Both the position numbers and the translations under genes were made by a program. From Volvox africanus (lineage: Eukaryota; Chlorophyta; Chlorophyceae; Chlamydomonadales; Volvocaceae): a DNA stretch of 64,000 nt. The stretch is taken from positions 3,065,501 to 3,129,500 of the forward strand of contig BSDZ01000015.1 of NCBI GenBank assembly GCA_030268105.1. The letters run 5' to 3'. The notes under the pieces were generated by a model. That model saw only the letters and a program-made list of their open reading frames with translations, was not told the origin of the DNA and made no database searches. Shown here piece after piece: positions 1 to 9,900 of the stretch (positions are counted from its first letter, which is position 1; every line of letters begins with the position of its first letter).

Positions 1-1193
1 GCCCCGAGGCGGCCTGTGGCGCCGTCCGAAGTGACGAGGCGAATGCAATTGCGCGGCTTGGAGGTGTTCCCGTGCCCGCCGCCACGCCGCCGCCGCCCAA
101 CACCAAACCCGATAACACGGCGGAAGTTGAGCTCGCATCGCCAGCAAAAGATTGCAACGCACGGGTGCTGTACGACCGCGATGGTGGCGCCCTAGATCGC
201 CGCAGGCTCCCCCCAGCGCCAGGGCCGCCAGCGCCGCCGCCGCCGCCGCCTGACCCACTCACTTCCATTGAGCTCTGGAGCTCTGTATCGAGTGAGGAAA
301 ACCCCAATTCAACACCCAATGTAGCTGGTGAGTGGCCCTGAAGGTTACGTGGTGCTGCGGCGTGGCGGCGGTCCAGCGGGACAAACGCGTCGGAGGCGGG
401 GCGGCCTGACGGCGCCGCCGGCATCAGGCCGTGTTGCGGGACTCGGGGAACGGGCTGAGAATAGGCGGGCGCGGGTTGCAATCCAGTCGAAATTGTGGAT
501 GCGGTAAGAGGCGATGCCAGGCCGCCGCCAGTGCCGCTGTCAATGGACGGAGACGCAATGGCAAGTGATGGGTGCTGCTGTATCGAAGCGGCGTCGGCGC
601 TGTCAGCGTCAGCGTCAGCGTCAGCTATCCACGGACGGTGCATGCCTAGCACCGCCACCGCGGAGGACGCCCTGGGCATCCCGCCAATGGCGCCGCCATC
701 AACACCGCTGCCGGCGCCGCCAATGGCGGTTGAACTCAGCACACTATTACGCGCCGTGTCGCGCATGCCGTACAACTTGGATATGGCCGCGATGCCGCTG
801 CGTGTGCTTGTCATCACGGAGAGTCGCGTGGCGGCGCCGCCACGCCAGCGGCTACCGCCGCCGATGCCGGAGGCAGTGGCGAACTCTATCGAAGGGCCCA
901 TCCTTGCCGCCGCTGACGGCGGCGACGTGGCGGCGGCGCCATTGACAGCGCTGCCGTCGGCAGCCGTAGGGTCGGTGGCTAAAGATGTTAGGTTGCGAAC
1001 ATTGCGAGTTCTCGAGGAACTGGCCAACAACGGCCATGACCCCAACGGCTGCACGTCAGCCGCCGCCGTCGGCGCCGCCGCCGTCGCTGCTGCCGTCGCT
1101 ACTGTCGCATCCAGCATTGGTGCGGAACCGGTACGTACGACGCTGAGAAGGTCTTTGTCCACAAAAACCAGACTCCTCTGCTGTTTAATTTAA
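1..1193 (+). CDS. 3' part of an unassigned Ala/Pro-rich protein
   Basis: Not recognised. Two plus-strand exons can be joined: one running in from before the window to 327 and one from 487 to the stop at 1191-1193. The 159-bp intron 328-486 has a GTGAGT donor and an ATCCAG acceptor, and it removes two in-frame stops. The upstream exon reads as ordinary protein at first (about residues 1-60) and then becomes Pro-rich. The downstream exon encodes about 235 residues rich in Ala, Pro and Met. It contains an MPLRVLVITES stretch and a helical-looking segment near RTLRVLEELANNGHDPNG, and ends in LLCCLI. No catalytic motif is visible. The gene runs convergently towards the minus-strand gene ending at 1429, leaving 235 bp between the stops. 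A long second frame overlaps 514-945 but is only a shadow of the GC-rich sequence. Confidence 0.5.
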
Positions 1194-1428
1194 TTTGGCA
1201 ATCGAGCATACACATGACATTTGATCATCCCGGGGTGGTGGGCGGACACGGGGCAGGCGGGGAAAACTGGTGGGTAATAGTTGGCGGTTGGTAGTTGGCG
1301 GATTTAGCCAACCTCCGTGTGAACTACGGATGTACTGGAGGAGCAACCTGACAACATGTCGCCTTGCTCCCAAACACTGAAACCAACACTGAAGCACTGA
1401 ACAATGCATCATGTCAAAAAAGCAAACT

Positions 1429-3844
1429 TCAAAACGTTAAAATGACGTTCTCGAACGGTGCAACGTATTCCGTTGGATCCAACCAGACACAACCTACCGG
1501 GCTGCAGTTAAGAGCTGGGGCGGACATCTGAGCAGCACCTTCCATCAACATGGGCATGCGCTGCTGCTGCTGCTGCTGCCCTAGCGATAGTGTCGCCGTC
1601 GGCAGCTGCTCTTCGCTTTCCCGCAGGCCCAGCATTGATATTGCCGCCGCCGTTACCGGCCCGCTACAGCTGTCGTAGCTGACGGATGCCCGTTTCCCGG
1701 CGGCGCCGTCACTGCCTCCGCCACCACGCCGCTCTTTCCGCTGCGGCTGTACACCGATCGTGGAAGCCTGTTCTTCTATGAGTAGCAGAGCCTCCACGCT
1801 ATCAAACTGTCCTTCGCTAATGTTGCCACGGCAGGAGGTTGGGTTGTTGAAAGCCGTTGGCGGTTGAAAGTTGTCAGGAGTGCTGGTGCTACCGAGCCTG
1901 CCGCCGCTGCCGCCGCCGCCACCATCACGCTCCTTTCGAAAACGACTGGAGGTGAGGTAGCCTTGCAGTTTCGAGACGGTCGACGTGCCCGCTATCGCAG
2001 CTACCGCCGCCGCTGCGGCAGCGGCGCTACTTCCGTAGGTTTCAGCTCCGGTACCGTAGGTAGCGGAGCGTCCGTACAACGCATCCTCCGCCGCCAGCTC
2101 CGCAAACTCCATAACCCCGCAGGCCCTCTCTTCCGTCCCAGCTGCGGCCAACGCCGCCACTAAAGCGGTAGGGGGCCCTCCATCAGATCGGCCGCCGCCA
2201 CGGTCACTGTCGGTGCAGCCAGCTGCCATTGCCCCCTCCGTTGGCTCGAAACCGCGAGGCACAACGCCGTCTGTTAGCCACTGCAACTGCGTTCCTCTCT
2301 CTGGCGCCAGGCTGGGCGGTACACGTACGACACCTGCACCAATGGGTTTTACCGACGAAAACACTCCAGCTGAAGACTGCTGTCCCGTCCCCGTCCCCGT
2401 CCCCGTCCCCGTCCCCGTCGCCGTCCCCGTCCCCGTCCCCGTCCCCGTCCCCGTCCCCGCCCCCGTGCCCCTCCCCGTGCCCGTGCCCCTCCCCGTCCCC
2501 GCCCCCGTCCCCGTCCCCGTCGCCGTCCCCGCCCCCGTCCCCGTGCCCGTGCCCGTGCCAGTGCCCCTCCCCGTCCCCGCCCCCGTCCCCGTGCCCGTGC
2601 CCCTCCCTGCCCCCGCCCCCGCCCCCGTCCCCGTGCCCGTGCCCGTGCCCCTCCCCGCCCCCGCCCCCGCCCCCGTCCCCGTGCCCGTCCCCGTCCCCGC
2701 CCCCGTCCCCTTGCCCGTGCCCGTGACTCGCCTTTCCAAACTCGCCCCACTGCGGTCGTTGCCGCGCCACCTGCCAAGCCGCCGCCTTCCTCCCCCGTCT
2801 CCCCTTCCCTTTCGTCGCTACCTGCCAGGATAGCCAGCTCTTGCAGCAACGCCTCCAGTTTTGCAGGTTCAAGTGAAAACACCTGCCCATATAAAACAAC
2901 CATAGGAGCGGCAGCAGCAGCAGCAGCGGCAGCAGCAGCAGCGGCAGCAGCAGCAGCTGCTGCTGCTCCGTTTAGCCAGTGTGAAGCGGAAGCAGCAGCC
3001 GGCCAGAGGCCAGCGGCCAGCTGCCATCGTCACACCAGGGCTAGGGGCCAGTGCGCACCAAAGGCTGTATGAAACCCGGTTGGCTCCATGACCCGCCCAA
3101 GTTAGGGCCGGTGTTAGGCCTCTCATCACGTACCTGTTCTGGTAGCGGTGCCGCCCTGCATGTACTAGTTTGGGCGGTGAGCGTTCTCGATACACCACCA
3201 CCACCACCATCGCCACCACCACCACCACCACAATGATCACCATGATCACCACCACCAACAATAACATCGGTTCGGCCCTTGCATGCTGAGCTCAGCAGCT
3301 TCCCCTCCGCTGCACTCCCGTCCAAAGGCAGACGCACCTGAGAGAGCAAGTCCTCAGCTGCTCCGGCGGCGCCCCTAGCTGCTCCCTCCCTGGACACCTG
3401 AGAGAGCAAGTCCTCAGCTGCTCCGGCGGCGCCCCTAGCTGCTCCCTCCCTGGACACCTGAGATGAGACGTGGTGACAGCTTGAGGCGGTCACAAGAGAG
3501 GCTACGTAGCCGCATCGGCTGCCGCCGCCGCCGCCGCCACGACCGGTGGCGGTCTCGGCTGCTCTGCATATGAAACCAGGCGCCGCCGTCGCTGCCGCCT
3601 GGCAGGACGTGCGCGCCCCGTAGTATTCTTTGGAGGCTAGGTTTTGATGAACTGGTTTGCCGTCGAGATTGAACAAAGTGATAATTGCCGGACTGCTGGA
3701 AAATACCAAGGCTTCTCGGAGGAACGGCACGCCACGTCCAGGTCCAGGTCCAGGGTGCGGAGGGGTAAGGGGTTTTGAGATCAAGGTAACAGGACCTGAC
3801 CCAGTACTTGTCAAATTGAAGTCAGCGCGAATGGTTCCGGAGCT
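1429..3844 (-). CDS. 3' exons of a PAS-like-domain protein, 5' end unresolved
   Basis: Three minus-strand exons join in phase: 3134-3844, 2822-2882 and 1429-2369 (711+61+941 bp), about 570 residues, ending in VILTF. About 50 residues into the first of these exons is a stretch with the keys [16 protein letters not shown] and [11 protein letters not shown]. This looks like the start of a PAS fold as found in the large sensor and nucleotide-cyclase-like proteins of volvocine algae; that reading is inference from memory of the family. The rest is low-complexity Gly/Ala/Ser/Gln sequence, with a perfectly duplicated 20-residue segment and a poly-Gln run near the C-terminus. Splicing 2821 to 2369 (GTAGCG donor, TTCAG acceptor) places the CCCCGT array in an intron. 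The alternative is translation through it as Gly-Thr repeats in another frame. Further 5' exons probably lie upstream; an exon-like stretch occurs near 4400-4607. Confidence 0.5.
2383..2726. repeat. CCCCGT hexamer tandem array, probably intronic
   Basis: About 340 bp of CCCCGT units with CCCCGC, CCCCTC and GCCCGT variants. Because the unit is six bases, all frames stay open (Pro-Val or Pro-Ser on plus, Gly-Thr or Arg-Gly or Gly-Asp on minus), which creates long spurious ORFs on both strands. A phase-correct intron 2370-2821 of the surrounding minus-strand gene removes the array. Confidence 0.8.
3336..3455 (-). repeat. Perfect 60-bp direct duplication inside an exon
   Basis: Bases 3336-3395 and 3396-3455 are identical. 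On the minus strand each copy encodes 20 residues (keys [20 protein letters not shown]), so the duplication keeps the frame of the PAS-like gene. Perfect identity suggests a recent slippage or unequal exchange, or a collapsed/expanded assembly. Confidence 0.9.
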
Positions 3845-5370
3845 CTGAAAGCGGGGGCGGGGAAATGGGCGGGGAAATAAGGGGGATATAGGCGGGGAAA
3901 TGATTTGGGTTTCGATCATGATTAAAGATGGGGAAAACGTGGAAGGGGAGGGAGTTGGGGCTTTAGGTCTGGGTTTAGTTGTGCTGAGCATGAGGCTTGA
4001 GGCATGGGGCATGAGGCATGGGATAACAGGAATGCAGAGCATGATATGTGGATGCGATTCGATGATCCGAGGGGTCCCTACACCATCCGATCTGAGGGAT
4101 CTCAAATGTTACGAGCAGGTACTTGTGTACAGCAACCCTCAAATGGGTCCAAATTGACATTGAATTTTTTGAAAGTCGGCAGAGTTTGACGCGGTGACGA
4201 TGTGTGCAATTGAGCAGTCCCCTCCATGCAGTCCCAAACATCCAGGGGATCCGACGCGCCTGCGACAACAATACGAATAAAATACAAACCCCGAATGCAG
4301 ATACCCGCTGCGCAGTCTCCGCCTGAGGTTGGCGATGCTGATGGCATGATGCAAGCGCTGCAGCCTGTGCTTGATGATGATGTGCGGCCAAGTGACCTTC
4401 AGAAAAGAGAATGACCGGGCTCGGCGTGACAGGCTCAAGATTAGGGAAACGCCCGTTCGGTGCAACTGTAAGACTGTTGGAGGTCTCATTTCTAGGGACA
4501 TTTCCACAGGTTAAGCCGTTCTCTGCTTTTTGCAGCTTAAGCTCCTTGACATCTGCATCCTCAATCCCACCAAGACGAAAGCACGCTCCAATCAGTCCAC
4601 ATCTCATTGTAGCTAGATCAATTGTTACAAATACTGTTCAGTCGTTCGCATGTCTACTGCTCATGTCGACGGCCCGTCGTTTCAGCTGTATTGCAGTAAA
4701 CCGCAGCATGCAGTTCTCACGCCATGTTCCTACATGGCGTCTGTAGAGCGTAAAAGGTCTGTAAAATGACTATGGCAAATTTATGTTATGTCTTGTGTGT
4801 GCGACAGTATGTTTTAACCTGTATAACAGCACGACGAAACCGAAACCAGTCAACCCTACAGGAATGAGTGTTTCTGTAGATGCCAACAAAAAAATTACAA
4901 GTAAACCAATAAAAAATATAGTTAGCTCAACGGACGGAAGCTTTGAGTGTATTCACAATCGTACCGGCCCGAAATGTCATTTTAAGAACATCTGACCTCA
5001 AAGTTCAAATAATAGTTCAAGATAAATAATGTAAAGATTTTTGGCAATCATCGCTACCTGAATACTTTATATTTCCATTTTCGCTGGAGAATGTTCTTCT
5101 GAAATCCATGCTTATCAGAAATACAAACAAAACACAGAGTTCTAAAGACACAATGAATACAAACTTCTTAATCTGCAGTGCCATTCACAGCTTTCCGACA
5201 CAGATACGGCCCGATGAACTGTCATAGAGGTGTACTGCAGGCTTGTGACGAACGGGCCACACTATATCCCATTTTCCCATTTTATGTTTTCGTTTTAGTT
5301 CTTGAGTGTTTTACGGTCCGTGAGCCTCATGGCTCGTTCCGGGCCTTACGAGCTCACGAACATTTGTCAA

Positions 5371-5371
5371 T

Positions 5372-5428
<57 letters not shown>

Positions 5429-5429
5429 T
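5371..5429. repeat. (ATC)n microsatellite
   Basis: About 19 uninterrupted ATC/CAT units lie in AT-rich intergenic DNA. They give a spurious poly-Ser stretch in a plus-strand ORF. Confidence 0.95.
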
Positions 5430-6841
5430 ACACGCCTTGTAATACGTAACCATCTTGGGACCAGGCGTACATTTAATTGTTATTGGTATAATAGTGGGTC
5501 CATGCTACCCGGTTCCGGTTATGGCCTCGCTCTACCGCCTGTACCGTCACCAAGGCTGACGCCCAAGAGTGCTAATCCAGCGAACAGATTAAGGGTCCAA
5601 CTTATTTCCGCACGCATCTTCAGATCTCATCACAATGTACTGCTTTGGTCATGGGCGATATTAACTAAAAACACTCGGGTTGCAATTAAAGATACGAGGG
5701 TCCATGAACGTCAGTTCCATTACCAGCGGATTCTGGGATAATAATTGATGATAAGCAGCACTGATGCAAACCATTTTCATGAATGTATAGTGTTGGTATG
5801 CATCATACTAATAAGGCTTTTGGTGTAGTCTCCTACCATCGTCCTATATCACTGGTCCTGATGCTGAAAGAGTAAGCAGCAGGTTTCGAACTTGAGACGT
5901 CTGATTACCCACAAGGCATGAATCTGCTGAAAAACTGATATGGGCATATCATGATCAAGTCTTTGTATCGAGTTCACGAAGAGTCTGATAAACCTGACCG
6001 GGCGGCCCATGACAAGATCAGGGCTCATCAATATTAATCAATAACACTTGGTACGGCAGCCATCCATATTGGGTGAAACACAAAAGATGAGGTTTATTAC
6101 ATCCACCTTACGTGCGGAGGCTGATTTTGCGCCTCAAATACCATTCAGGAATGTGAACTTGCCTCATCATATATACACAGGAGTCCCCTGTACATACATC
6201 TCACATGTCCAGGCGGCAGCCCAAGCCCGCCACCCACCATCTACCCCGTCTCGTCCCCAACCGTTCAGGCCGAATCAAGCAAGTTGTCCCTCATATGAGA
6301 GAGAGACAGAGAGACGGAGGGAGACAGACACGGAGAAAGAGAGACAGAGAGAGACGGGGAGAGAGACGGACAGAGAGAGATGGAGCTATTGCCTTTCAGA
6401 GTACCTGCGTGCCTTTGCGGCGGAATGTAACGAGCACGGCCCAGTCTGGGCCCTTGTCTGAGCAGGGCTGCTCCGCCCTCTCTCTCCTGCCTCGTAGTGT
6501 GCGTTCCGTCCTCCCCGGAAAGGATTACCCACAGGGTGTGTTCAAACATCCTGACATATACTGCTCCTGCAAGAGGCTGCCGTGGTAGTGCCGTGCGATA
6601 TAGCACCCATGTTCGGCCGACTCACTGAATGGATGTAGAATTCGCCGAAACATGCTCTCCCACCATTCATGACCACGCTGTAGTGACCACCAGCGAATGG
6701 GAAAGTACAGCATCAGTATGACATCGGTATTTGAGCCCCACCAACACTGGCGGCGGATACCGTTGAGGGCCGTCCACCTGAGCATACCCCCACCCGGTTG
6801 AAGAAAAACTGGCAAAGCTGCAAAACTACAAATCTGTGAAA

Positions 6842-6854
6842 TTACAAAGTTACA
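6842..6854 (-). promoter_or_regulatory. Twin UGUAA polyadenylation-like signals of TRM11
   Basis: TGTAA occurs on the minus strand at 6842-6846 and 6850-6854, about 62-75 nt past the TRM11 stop. UGUAA is the usual poly(A) signal of chlorophycean algae. The pair lies in a run of degenerate ten-base repeats (6815-6890) of the type TTTGCAAATT/TTTGTAACTT. Confidence 0.5.
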
Positions 6855-6915
6855 AATTAACAAATTTGCAAAATTCCAAAGTTGCGAAGTGGGCTGTTCT
6901 GTGGATGGGGAGACG

Positions 6916-9900
6916 TCAGAGGTTCTTTCCTCGGCAGCGGCGCCGCGGCTTAACGACGCTGGTGGCACTGCCATCGCAATCGGCACCCACAGCCGCCGTC
7001 GTTGCCGCGGCCTCGGCAGTGGGCAGCACCGGTAATTGATCATACACAATATCGTGAAGCCGATCGATGGCCATGGTTAAGTCCGGGCGGGCGGCATAGT
7101 AAGCTGTCGCCGTGGCAACGTCGTACGGTTGCACTTTCTCCATGGTGATAAGCCGCCGGCTGTAGCGCGAGGTGAGGATCTGCTCGCTGTGAGAAGTGAA
7201 GGTTGCGCAATTACGCGAAAGTGGGTCACTTGGTGAAAGTGTTTGACAAACAAACAAAAGGATTCCTTCGGCGGCTTCTAACCCCTAAAACCCTAAAACT
7301 CCTAAAACCCTAAGTACTTTAGCAACTGCACAATTAGATTTGGAGGGAGTTTTTGAAGGCATGTGCGAGCTTTAAGACGACAGGCTTGTGAACGCCAGAA
7401 ATTTAGTTACTTTTAACTTAAATTTAAAATAATAGCAGTAACACTGCAGCAGTACGGCAACGACACTGCTCCATTGTCGAGAACATCTCATGAATTTGCG
7501 CCAGAAGAAGAATCGTCCAGAAGAAACCAAGTGTACTGCCCGCATGCATCTGAAACCCTACGTCGATGGCACGAACAGCAGTAGCAGCAACAGCTGTGGC
7601 ATGAGTGGCAGTAGCAATGCCGTGGTCGTACCTGTTGGCCACCAGCTTGAGGGCCGGATGCTGTGGAATATCTGCCTCGTCGTACGTTCCAGGAGTGGCG
7701 GGCAGGAAGTACACCAGGCGCCCGCCCACCACTAAAAGGCGGGCGGACAGATCCAGCAGATCCCGAAGGCACTCGCCCAATGTGTACGGCTGCATGGACG
7801 GTGTACGGTTGACCGAAGGCGGGCACAGGAGGCGCAATTAAACCGTTATCAACTTGGTGAATTTGTTCTACCTATATCAGAGCCGAGCGGCAAAATGCAA
7901 ATGGATATGTTCACGGCCTCCTCTGCCTGGCCATTCCGCACAGTTACAGATTCCGTACCGATGCCGTACCTGCGTGGAGGGAATGTAAGTGTCACGATCT
8001 CGAATGAGTAACCGCTGTGCCATCTCGGCCTTGGGAAGCCCCGACTTCCTACCACCCGCTCGTACACCGTACGGTGGATCTCCAATAATCGCGTGGAAGA
8101 TCTGGGAGGGGAGAAGAGGTAAGTACGAACGACCATCAGACCGGTATTGAAGAATCAGTCGTGGCAATGTTGATGATGGCGATCTTCGAAACTTCCGCGA
8201 TCCACCCCCTCCCCGCACACCCGACGCCGTACAGACATCGTAGCGCTCTCGGATATTTAGTGAACGCAAACACAGAGATGAGGCTCCCCCCGTAAGGCCC
8301 TTCAACACCTTAAAACACTTTTGATAAAATGTATATATGAAAGAGAGAGAGAGAGAAACATTACGTCAAGTCGTACATCGTGAAAGGTGGACACCCATCA
8401 TGTGGATGACGGCACACTCGTACCTCGGAGAGATCGGGCCTTATTGGATGTCGGTGCGCATCCATTCGGATGAGGCCGACGGGTGCTGGGAGGCCGTACT
8501 GCTCAAAGTTGGAGTAGATGGTTAGGCGCTCGCCCCCCTTGCCAATCTGGAGGGAAAGTCGAATAAAATGAATCCTGGTGCTGGAGGGGGTGTAAGAATG
8601 CGTGTGTGTATGGGTGTGTACATCAGTACACTGAATGGCAGTATATGCTTTGTGCCCCTTACCCTATGAAGGAAGGTGTCTGTGTGTCTGTGTGTCTGTG
8701 TATCGATATCCCCCAGCCTCCAAACCCCCCGGGCCCTCCCACCTTTCCTTCGCAAATAATCTTGATGTCGATGTCGGCACCCATGACCTTCACGGTACGA
8801 CATGCGTACGTGTACGACACAGACATACGTGAGATTAAATGAAAGAGGTACCGTCGTAGGGTCGGCCCCGGGGGCATGTTCATATGTTCAAAAAAGTGAA
8901 TGTTGAAAAAAAGGGTGAAAAGGGGCGTCTCAGGAGGAGGAGGAGGGGAAGGGGGAGCAGGGAAGGGGGAGGAGGGGGAGGAGGAGGAGGGGAAGGGGGA
9001 GCAGGGAAGGGGGTGGAGGGGGAGGAGGAGGAGGGGGAGGAGGAGGAGGAGAAGGGGGAGGGGGAGGAGGGGGAGGGGGAGGAGGGGGAGGGGGAGGAGG
9101 GAAGGGGGAGGGGGAGGTTGATTCTTCCTTGTCATTCCAACCCAACCAGGGGAGATAGCCGGTGGCGGGCAGGTGGGTGCAGATGCGTCCGGGAGCGAGT
9201 GGTGCTGAAAAGGAGGGGGGGCCCAGGACGTGGGTGGGCAATGCAGCGTTGTGATAAAATAAAGAAGCTAATCAGCCAATCGCCAATCGCCATTCAAATA
9301 AACCAATGTATGTCCCCTCTTCCCCTCCAGCTTTCCTGTGCAACCCACACACATCCACACGTACATACACACACACACATCCACACGTACATACACACAC
9401 ACACACATCCACACGTACATGCACACACACACACACACACATCCACACGTACATACACACACATAAGCACACATATAGACACACATACACACACATACAC
9501 GTACATTAACGCAAATATTAGCGCAAACGTAAATGCAAGGCCAAACAAGGGTTATCAAGATGTCAACCACCTCACCCTGGCGCCATAATGTGCTGCTGCC
9601 ACAAGGATCGATCCGGTTCCAGCGTACGGATCCAATACCAGACTGCCTCGTCGTACCTGCGTGGTACGTCAAATTTACAGTTAGGGAGAATCCGTACGGG
9701 TCCTAAACCGTATTGGGGCTCAAAAAGATATTTTACAGATATTTCAATGAACGATATTTCATTTTTACATGGACATAAAAATTTCAAATTTCAAATTATT
9801 TATCTTTTTTTATCGATCCGATCCCACTGGCTTGTGGCCCCTCCCCTGGCAAGACACCCCCCCCCAGGCGCGCCCATTACCCATTACCCCCAGCCCCACT

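Larger units (their letters stand above)
3845..6915. other. Mostly non-coding stretch with microsatellites
   Basis: No gene I can name. On minus, 4400-4607 is exon-like: it opens with ATG at 4607, reads a GGIEDADVKELKLQK stretch and could be a 5' exon of the gene ending at 1429. From 4760 to 6050 base composition turns AT-rich. It holds a 70-codon plus ORF (4783-4995), a CAT trinucleotide run and GAGAGACA repeats at 6296-6385. The 3' flank of TRM11 occupies roughly the last 100-200 bp. Confidence 0.5.

Noticed and set aside
2204..2899. Long ORFs on both strands over the CCCCGT array (up to 436 codons)
   Set aside because: A six-base repeat keeps all frames open; splicing 2821 to 2369 explains the flanking coding sequence without them.
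8884..9588. Gly/Glu-rich 234-codon plus ORF and opposite Pro/Leu ORFs
   Set aside because: They span a purine tract and a CA microsatellite inside a TRM11 intron between two confirmed exons.
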